Of a DNA stretch of 64,000 bases, positions 56,693 to 64,000 are shown piece by piece. This stretch comes from Acorus gramineus (lineage: Eukaryota; Streptophyta; Magnoliopsida; Acorales; Acoraceae): NCBI GenBank assembly GCA_030737835.1, contig CM060849.1:1798001-1862000 (forward strand), written 5' to 3'. The position numbers and the translations under genes are program-made. How positions within the stretch are numbered: the first letter of the stretch is position 1; each line of letters begins with the position of its first letter. A model generated the notes under the pieces. The model was not told the DNA's origin. It searched no databases and saw nothing but the letters and a program-made list of their open reading frames with translations.

Positions 56693-59600
56693 TGTCACGC
56701 CCCAGGCGTCCCCGAGACGTGGCAATAATAAATATAATATCAGCTATCAATACCTGAGGTCAATAAGGACACCAACAACAATACACAAGGCGGCAAAGCA
56801 AGATAATGATAACTGACTGAAAAGCGGAAGCATAATATATAACAATGTCTGTAAATCAAAAACATTATTACAGACCCGAATACACAATCAATGTCCTGTG
56901 GAAGCCAAGTCTAGACCAAAGAAAATACAACCTGTGCCACATGCACGATTTACAAAGCATAAAATGACTCTAGGAATGCTGACAGCCTTGCACACGCCAC
57001 CCGCCAGCAGACGCTCCACGCCCATAAGACCACGCCACAGGAAGCTCCAGCTCCACGCCCAACACTGTCCCTAAAAAGAAACAGTATGCGAGGGGTGAGC
57101 TACAAGCTCAGTGAGTGGCTGGAAACCAATCACCATTCTATAGTTCAATACACAATCAATTTCCTTTCAAGGAAAACATGGGTAGTAACCCAATGGATAA
57201 CAAGGTCACGCGGCGGCGCGACCAACCTCACCCCCACCCTCACTCCCGGAGGGAGTCTTTTGGGACTTATGGGGATAGACCATACCGTCGGTCGAAGAGA
57301 CCCGGATTTACTGGTCTAGAGACCATGCCGTCAGTCGAAGAGACCCGGATTTACTGGTCTACTCAACACTACTGGATCATCTACATCTAGATAATCGCCC
57401 ATCGATGTCCTTCAACATCCATCACGAGACCGGACCCAACATCTATGGGAACGGTCGAACAACGAATGGGTCACGAGACGACGCGTCTTCTCCTCATCCA
57501 CACCCTCACTCCTGAAAGGAGACATCTTGGGACTTTGGGAGAGACTTAGACTGCTCTACACCCCTGGTCCACCGGTAGCCTCTCCCACCCTCGTGGCCTC
57601 CGCCTAGTCCTCTGACAGGTATAGCCAACGCCGGGGAGTTCCTACATCGGATCCAACGAAGGGGAGAACGATTCCACGCTCGCGACATCATTCGTTAACC
57701 CTCTCCCGGGTAGTATCTACAACCCGATCTCCTCAACTCACCGCTCTACACCCTTGGTCCACCGGTAGCCTCTCCCACCCTCGTGGCCTCCACCTAGTCC
57801 TCTGACAGGTATAGCCAACGCCAGGGAGTTCCTACATCGGATCCAACGAAGGGGAGAACGATCCCATGTTCGCAAAGCGAAACCCAATGGAAAACAACCA
57901 CTCTCGATACTCGCTCATCGAGATATCACACACATGCATAACAGCAACCAACACACTCATATTAACCTCAAAGTAGTCATAGTCCCTAAACGGGAGTAAC
58001 TACACAAGCTAGTGGGTCGTAACATCGCCGACCCACCCCACCCTCACCCTCACCCTTTAGGGGGTGACATGGGCCTTTTGGGACTGACTAGACTGCTATT
58101 CACCCTTGGTCCCACCGGGTAGCCTCTCCCACCCTCGTAGCCTCTACCTGGTCCACTCCCGCTATCAGTACTGTCCGACACATCGGAGGTACCTACGGAC
58201 GGGAGTCCCCTGTCAGGTCAGCCATCGCCGGGGAGTTCCTACCTCGGATCCCAACCAATAAGGAGAAGACAGCCTACTCACGCGCGTACGATCCTGTTGG
58301 ATCCGTCGACAACGATTTCTAACACTACTAATGTCATGAATTCTCAAGAATTCCTCCAGGGCGCATAACTAAGATGCGGGAAAACCTATATTATAACCAC
58401 AAGGTTATAATATTCTCTAAGGCATGCTTACAACAATATAATCACATAATCCCATCTTGATTTAAATAAATTAAACTAAATGGGAACATGCATAGGTCGG
58501 GGCTTTCCTAGCATGAAACATGGTGTCATGATGCATTTCCCTAGCATACAAAGTCTAATGTGGCATGGATACATCATATTAATCATGCATAGATCAAGGC
58601 TTTTAAGTACAGGACATGGTGTCCAGGCATGTACGGGCCTCTATACACGATACATGGATGTATATCCCTAGCATGCAAAATATCTACATATTAGTTAGGG
58701 GGCCCCATCGATGCGCGACGCGCGTCTACGCGGGTCGAGCGCATCCCTAGAGAGGGGGGGGGGATTGGAATCAAACCACTCACCTTACAACCCGGGACCT
58801 CGCGCATCCCATCCGACGAGATCTGCAAGGTAGGGGCATCCAACTGGTGAGAAACAACACAATTTACACAAAGAAATTATTAGAAATACCCAATACTCGG
58901 ACAAGCATGCATACGGGCTCGCACGCATGCGAGCACGCACGTACACACGCGAGTCCGAGTGCCCCGACACCTACCCGAACCCCCGGGCAGCCACACGCAT
59001 GGCCCCCCACACTCTCACGCAAGAATGCGCACGCACGCACGCACCCCAGCACCATCGGCGCACTACCGTGCGCCTGCCCGCGCGCCAAGACGCGCTGCCG
59101 CAGGCGCGCGCCCGCACTTACCGCGCGTCCATCCCGCGCCCTCGCGCAGCACCCCGCGCACGCCCCAGTACGCGCACGCACACGCACGCACGCGCTAACC
59201 CGCACTGGTCCCCAGCCCCGCGCCCAGGCGGCTGCTCCGCGCGCGCGCATGCTCGCGCGCACTCGCGCACACTCCTGCGCGCACCCTCGCGCACACCCCC
59301 GCTCGTGCCAGCACCCGCGCGCACTGCCGCGCGCATGCGCCCGCGCGCGTCTGCGCGCCCGCCAGAGCTTGCCAGCGCTCGCCTGCGCGCCCACTCTTCC
59401 CTAACCTCTTTTTAACCCTCCCCAACCCCTCACACACACCCTAACCCATCTACCTAGCATGCATGACTTTCCCACAACCCCTTAAGCCATAAAAACCAAG
59501 AAAAGAAGGGGAGGGGCTCACCTTGGAGGGGGAACAAAAGGGGGAGGTTCGGGGGCCCTCGACGCACCCGCGACCACCTCAACCGCCACCACCACCACCA

Positions 59601-60319
59601 CCACCACCCCGGCCTCTCCTCAGCCCTCTATGGCTGCAATCAGTAGGGGGGGGGAAAGATCATGAGAAAGGGAGCTTGAGAGAGAGGGGAACAAACAACA
59701 ACAACCAAACCTACCATCACTTCCTTCTCCACCATCTCCTTCTCTTCTTCTCTTTGAGGCATATCAACAAACACTTGGTGGGGGAGCTTTGAAGGAGAGA
59801 AGAGAGACCAGATGTGAATTCGTGGGAGTGAGAAGGGAGGGAGAGAGAAAAAGATATTTATCACAAATATCTAAGGGGGAATGACTAAGTCGCCCTTTGA
59901 CTAGAATTTCTGCACATGCTTCACTGGAACAACCATAACTTCCTCGATATAGCTCCGAATTGCACAATTTCAAGTCCGTTGGAAAGCCAAGAGGAATATC
60001 TACAACTTTCATGTTTATGCCAAGATCAAATTAGAGCTAAACATAGAACAGGGCTGCTGCCAGAATTCTCATCCCCAGGGTATACTTGGAAAAATACCCA
60101 TAACTTTTACTACATGAATCGAGTTGATCTAATTCCACTTCTGTACGAAAGCTAACTCGAAATTGGACATCTCATAGTAAACTCATATTTAAACCTCGTC
60201 ATCTTGGATTTTAACAAAATCAAATCCAAATACCAAATTAGGAATACATAACTTCTAGGAAAAAAAAATTATGTACCCAAATTTTCAAACAGAGCGCTCC
60301 AAATGACACAGGGACAACA
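56693..60319 (-). mobile_element. 5' LTR of the 50337-60319 element
   Basis: Same length and same internal duplications as the 3' LTR. Differences seen by eye are mostly single bases, with a more divergent stretch in the GC-rich tract (59030-59130 against 52680-52740). It ends GACACAGGGACAACA at 60319. Confidence 0.93.
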
Positions 60320-62203
60320 TGTATATTCTATTCATTCATTATAAACACACATCCCACATGCCCATCCATGAAGGACACATGCAAACATAATAATTCACAC
60401 ATGAATATGATACATAGGCAAGTATATGGTAGACTAGGGGGTTCTACACAATATATGAGCTATACGAACCTAGCATGCAAATATCTAGCATATTATGGGT
60501 TAGACATGACCATACTACTTATCCAAATAAGTAGAAGAGAAACAAGGCACACCAACAATACATGACCACACAAGCACAAACACCTACCTTTCACTTCTTT
60601 TTCCTTTTCACCTTCACCTTCTCCTTCTATTTCTTCTTCTTCTCCTTAAAAACCAACAAAAGGAGCAAAAAAAAAAGGAGAGTGAAGAGGAGGGCACGTT
60701 GAGGGAGAGAGGGGTGAGAGACAGAGCAAAAGTCACTCACAAATAGGGCTTTAAATGGGGAAAAAGTGAGTTGGTGGGAGCTTTGACAAGTCAATCCAAC
60801 CAAGCTAGAAGACAAAACCATTTGACCTTGGTCAATGGTCTTCTTTGACTTGTCAAAGTTCCAAATTGACTTGGTCATAGTCCCCCCCTGACAAGCCAGT
60901 ATCGACCAAAACTCGGATACGATTCGAAACTGCATAATTTTTTAAAATGTAACCGGAATTTGATCAAATTTCTATGGACAGTACTAAATGGTACCTCGAC
61001 CCATAATATACAGTTAGATTTTCAATCAGAGTACTCCAACTCCCGCAGGTAGCTAAAAGCCAAAATTTTAGCGACTCTGATCGGAAAAAAAATAAGGCTC
61101 CAAATGACACAGGCATAACATATGCATTGTTATGTCATGCATAGGAAACCATGCTTACAAATACATCATGTCTCGTGCTATGATAGCTTTATTTCATGCA
61201 TGCTTCCACCCAGTTAACCATGTATCTGGTTCTTACATGTATGCATGAATATAAAGCATGAGTAGGATGACTTCCTTGTAATTTTTCTATCATGATAGCA
61301 TTGTTTTCATGACAATACCATGTATAATTATTATGCTTGTTATATATTTAATATATGCTTATATTAAGCCATGAACCTTGCCTAATGATGTTATCCAAGT
61401 GTGTGACCTCTGATGGGGTCATACCATGGCATTAACACTACGAATGATATGTTTTCCCCGCATCTGAGTTATGCGCCCTTGAGGGAATTCATGAGAATTC
61501 ATTACCCATATCGGTGTCTAAAAACCGATGACGACGGATCCATGAGGATCATATTCACGAGTGTCGAGTGCTCTCCCCTTCGTCGCTCCGTGTTGAAGCT
61601 GCCCAGCTTATAGCTGTTCTGCGAGGTGCTCCCAGACACTACTCATGACGCCTATTGGTGCGCTCGTATGGTAGAGGTAGCGGTCATGAGAGGCCACCAG
61701 GTAGAGGCTACCCGGGAGAGAGCTACCGGATGACGAACGGTGTAGAACAGTAGAATTTCTCCCAATAGTCCTATGTCACCCGGTGAGGGTGAGTTGGGCT
61801 CGGGTTGTCACACGACCCACCAGCTTAAGTGGTTGCTTCCATCTGTTGGGACCATAGTTACTTCGAATGTTAATATGTGTTGTGTTGCATGGATTGTACC
61901 ATTCACTGAGCGTGTGGCTCACCCCTCGCATTTGTTTTTCCTCCAGTTGGTGTTGAGTCGGATCCGAAGGGGGAGGCCCATTAGGCGCAGTACCAGCAGC
62001 AATGCAGCGTCCGTGTTTTGGGTCTTGCGAGTGAGAGGCCATCAGCATCCCCCCTTCTCTTGTATGTATTTAATACTCGTGCTTGTGCACAGTATTTGTA
62101 TATTGATGTCTTTTGGTTTATATTGGCTCTCACAGGACAGTTGATTATGTAAATCTGGTCTGTAATATGTTTTGGATTACAGACTTAGTCGTTTAGCTTC
62201 CGC

Positions 62204-62207
<4 letters not shown>

Positions 62208-62236
<29 letters not shown>
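62208..62236. repeat. (GT)n microsatellite near LTR end
   Basis: A GT run within the LTR, replacing the short TTTGTATATATT of the other copies. Confidence 0.92.
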
Positions 62237-62238
<2 letters not shown>

Positions 62239-62368
62239 TATGTGAGCTTTCACTTGATAAATTTTGTTGTTGCCTTGGATGTTGTGTAGAGTCCTTATTG
62301 ATCTCATTTTATATAGCTGATATTATATATTTGCTACGTCTCAAGGACGGACGCCCTGGGGCGTGACA

Positions 62369-62603
62369 GCTATAGGTGCTGTTTTGGGTCAACGGATTAA
62401 TAAACTCCCCCATGTGATATCCTATGCCAGTAGGACTTTGAATGATGCACAGCTTCACTATTCCACCGCTAAGAAAGAATGCCTAGCTGTAGTCTTTGCC
62501 TTAAAAAATTTTGATCATATCTGATAGGTTCTAAGGTCAATGTCTATTCTGATCATGCGGCTCTTAGGTACCTTCTATCCAAGAAAGATACTAAGGCCCG
62601 TCT
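62369..62603 (+). pseudogene. Athila/Tat-type RNase H fragment
   Basis: The frame starts directly after the LTR with AIGAVLGQRINKLPHVISYA, then TLNDAQLHYSTAKKECLAVV and, after a frameshift and stops near 62520, [21 protein letters not shown]. This is the RNase H region of the non-chromovirus Athila/Tat branch (the Glu of KKECLAV and Asp of YSDHAAL are present). It is cut on both sides by LTRs (62368 and 62604), so it represents a third type of host element. Confidence 0.88.
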
Positions 62604-63684
62604 TGTCATGCCCCAGGGCGGCCGTCCCCGAGACGTGGCAATATATGTAATATAAGTAATCAGTACAAGAGGTCAACAATCACGCCAATAAAACATAACA
62701 AGGCTAACAAAGCAATGCTAACTGATAGCTTACTAAAAAGCAAAAGCATAAAACATCACTAAGTCTGTAAATCAAAATATTATTACAGACTTGAATACAC
62801 AATCACTGTCCTGTGAGAGCCAAGTCTAGTCCAAATAAAATACAACCAGTGCAACACGCACAATTTATCAATACAGAAATGACTCTAGGACTGCTTGGCA
62901 GCTTCGCACTTCCCAACCACAAGACGGGACGCTTCCACACACACAAGACCACGCCACAGGGAAGCTCCAGCTCCATACCCAACACAGCCCATGTAGAAGC
63001 AACAGTGCGTGAGGGGTGAGCTACAAGCTCAATGAGTGGCTGGAAACCAAACACCATCACAACAATTCAATCCTGAGGCAATTTCCTTTCAAGGAAAAAC
63101 ATGGGTAGAAACCCAAAGGATAATAAAGTCACGCGACGACGTGACCATATCTCACCCTCGCCCTCACTCCCAGAGGGAGGCTCTTGGGACACTCGGGGAG
63201 GAACAACTGTTAACCATAACACATGGTGTTACTAGATAACGAGATACAACGAGTCCATCCGCTACGAGGTAGAGATACACTATGATACCTCAAGCGTTAG
63301 AGGTAACATACCCAGAGTATACTCGATGGGTATAAGAGTCACGTGACTACATGACTTCAACTCACCCTCACCCTCATCCCTAAGGGAGACACGGGACTGT
63401 TGGGAGAAATTCGCTGCTCTACACCGTTCGTCATCCGGTAGCCCTCTCCCGGGTAGCCTTTATCAGGTATACTCCCATGATCAGTACATCTGCCGAACGC
63501 GTTAGTAGTACCTATAGGTGGGAGCCCTCTGTCAGGACAGCTTCAATGTCGGGTAGCTTTGACACGGATCCGACAAAGGGGAGAACGACTCCACACTCAC
63601 AATATCATTCGTTAGCCCTCTCCCGGGTAGCCTCTACCTGGTATACTCCCATGATCAGTACATCTTGCCGCATGCATCGATTAG
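62604..63684 (-). mobile_element. Partial minus-oriented LTR
   Basis: It starts TGTCATGCCCCAGGGCGGCC inside the RNase H fragment and follows the family order (compare 866-2060) up to CATGCATCGATTAG, where a plus LTR starts. The remainder would lie beyond the window. Confidence 0.85.
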
Positions 63685-64000
63685 TGTTATGCCTGTGTCA
63701 TTTGGAGCCTTATTTTTCAATCGGAGTAGCTAAAACTTTGGCTTTTAGCTACCTGCGAGAGTTGGAGTACTCTGATTGAAAATCTAACTGCATATTATGG
63801 GTCCTGGTACCGTTTTGTACTACCCATTCATCAAATTCTAGTAACGTTTTGAAAAATATGCAGTTCTGAATCACATCCGGGTTTGGCCGTTACTGGGTTT
63901 CGGTGGGTGAGATATTTTTGATGATGTGGTGACCTTTGGTAACCTTACAACCCTTTGCTTAGTGGTGAAGCAACCACTTGGTTATTTAGTGTGTTAGTGG
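63685..64000 (+). mobile_element. Start of a plus-oriented LTR (type B), cut by window edge
   Basis: It starts TGTTATGCCTGTGTCATTTG and matches the reverse complement of 22970-23355. The left flank ATTAG (63680-63684) is the candidate target duplication to look for at its far end. Confidence 0.85.

Larger units (their letters stand above)
50337..60319 (-). mobile_element. Complete LARD-like element: two LTRs, PBS, PPT, decayed interior
   Basis: Two LTRs of exactly 3627 bp (50337-53963 and 56693-60319) enclose 2729 bp with a PPT at the left and a Met-tRNA PBS at the right, so the element reads on the minus strand. The interior has only scattered, badly decayed pol remnants. Flanking DNA is continuous with one older LTR (ACTACCTAAGGCATG / TGTATATTCTATTC). 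The duplication is not clean: GCATG on the left, while the right edge reads ACATG overlapping the LTR terminus. Confidence 0.9.
50252..61120 (-). mobile_element. Truncated minus LTR nested in the plus LTR, itself interrupted
   Basis: The parts are 50252-50336 and 60320-61120. The left piece matches 7030-7115 and the right piece continues from the equivalent of 7116, through TTGAC clusters, to GACACAGGCATAACA. The LTR start (TGTCACGCC) and the following 2 kb are absent. TATGC occurs at 50247-50251 and again at 61121-61125, on both outer edges, which looks like a 5-bp duplication even though the copy is truncated; this may be chance. Confidence 0.7.
49263..62368 (+). mobile_element. 3' LTR of the plus pol element, split by nested insertions
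   Basis: The parts are 49263-50251 and 61121-62368 (about 2.24 kb). The first has the type A U3, a TATTTAAA box near 49656, W-box cores (49530-49630), splice-like sites at 49829 (AGGTAGG), 49923 (TTTTCAG) and 50022 (GGTAAGCC), then a short GC-rich tract. The second contains CCCCGCATCTGAGTTATGCGCCC, GGGTGAGTT, the TGAGCGTGTGGCTCA hairpin, TTTTTCCTCCAG and the TCTGTAAT/ATTACAGA stem, ending CCCTGGGGCGTGACA. The exon-like ATCTTGACGG block is missing, so some LTR sequence was lost around the insertion. A (GT)n run is at 62208-62236. Confidence 0.85.

Noticed and set aside
1..64000. Search for tRNA, rRNA, CRISPR, prophage, operon or secondary-metabolite genes
   Set aside because: The only tRNA-like matches are the 12-bp primer sites. 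The spaced repeats are LTR duplications and minisatellites. Nothing in the window is bacterial in character.

Overview
This is a non-genic, repeat-dense stretch of a plant nuclear genome, almost certainly an angiosperm. I find no intact host gene and no tRNA, rRNA or CRISPR array. Nearly every base belongs to LTR retrotransposons of the Ty3/gypsy (Metaviridae) type, or to solo LTRs, nested inside one another. Plant origin follows from the chromovirus pol with a chromodomain-like C terminus, a primer site matching plant initiator Met tRNA, a Tat/Ogre-like gag-protease, an Athila-like RNase H fragment and a captured Plant Mobile Domain (PMD) gene. I cannot name the species.

Layout: 1-2787 holds pieces of three minus-oriented LTRs. 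From 2788 to 44655 there is an old Tat-like element in minus orientation. It has gag at 35608-33458, a tandem protease-like region to 32351, a minisatellite where RT-RNaseH-integrase should be, and a short integrase tail at 31411-31124. It also carries an antisense, intron-containing PMD gene on the plus strand (4375-5021, 23361-24644, 27785-28928). This host was broken by a Tekay/Del-type chromovirus cluster (5022-23360) and by solo LTRs at 24645-27784, 36270-39730 and 40870-43562, each with a target-site duplication. The 5022-23360 cluster contains a minus pol (8620-11432) joined head-to-head to a plus integrase end (11432-12269), then an LTR shared between that pol end and a downstream gag (18166-19290).

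From 44656 a plus-strand chromovirus pol (RNase H to chromodomain) runs to 49213, interrupted by a solo LTR of another family (44769-47319, duplication ACTCC). Its 3' LTR (49263-62368) is split by a truncated minus LTR, which is itself split by a complete minus element (50337-60319). That element has two 3627-bp LTRs, a PBS and a PPT, but only 2.7 kb of decayed interior. The LTR ends inside an Athila-like RNase H fragment (62369-62603), followed by two more partial LTRs at the right edge.

The most interesting signals lie within the unusually long (about 3.1-3.6 kb) LTRs. They share an ordered set of splice-like GT/AG sites around a tiny exon-like block, a TGAGC-loop-GCTCA hairpin, G-quadruplex motifs, dense TTGAC (W-box) cores, very CpG-rich tracts, and a small module of about 120 bp flanked by a duplicated ATAATATTAT. 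A second, unrelated-looking LTR family in the window shows the same splice-like layout.
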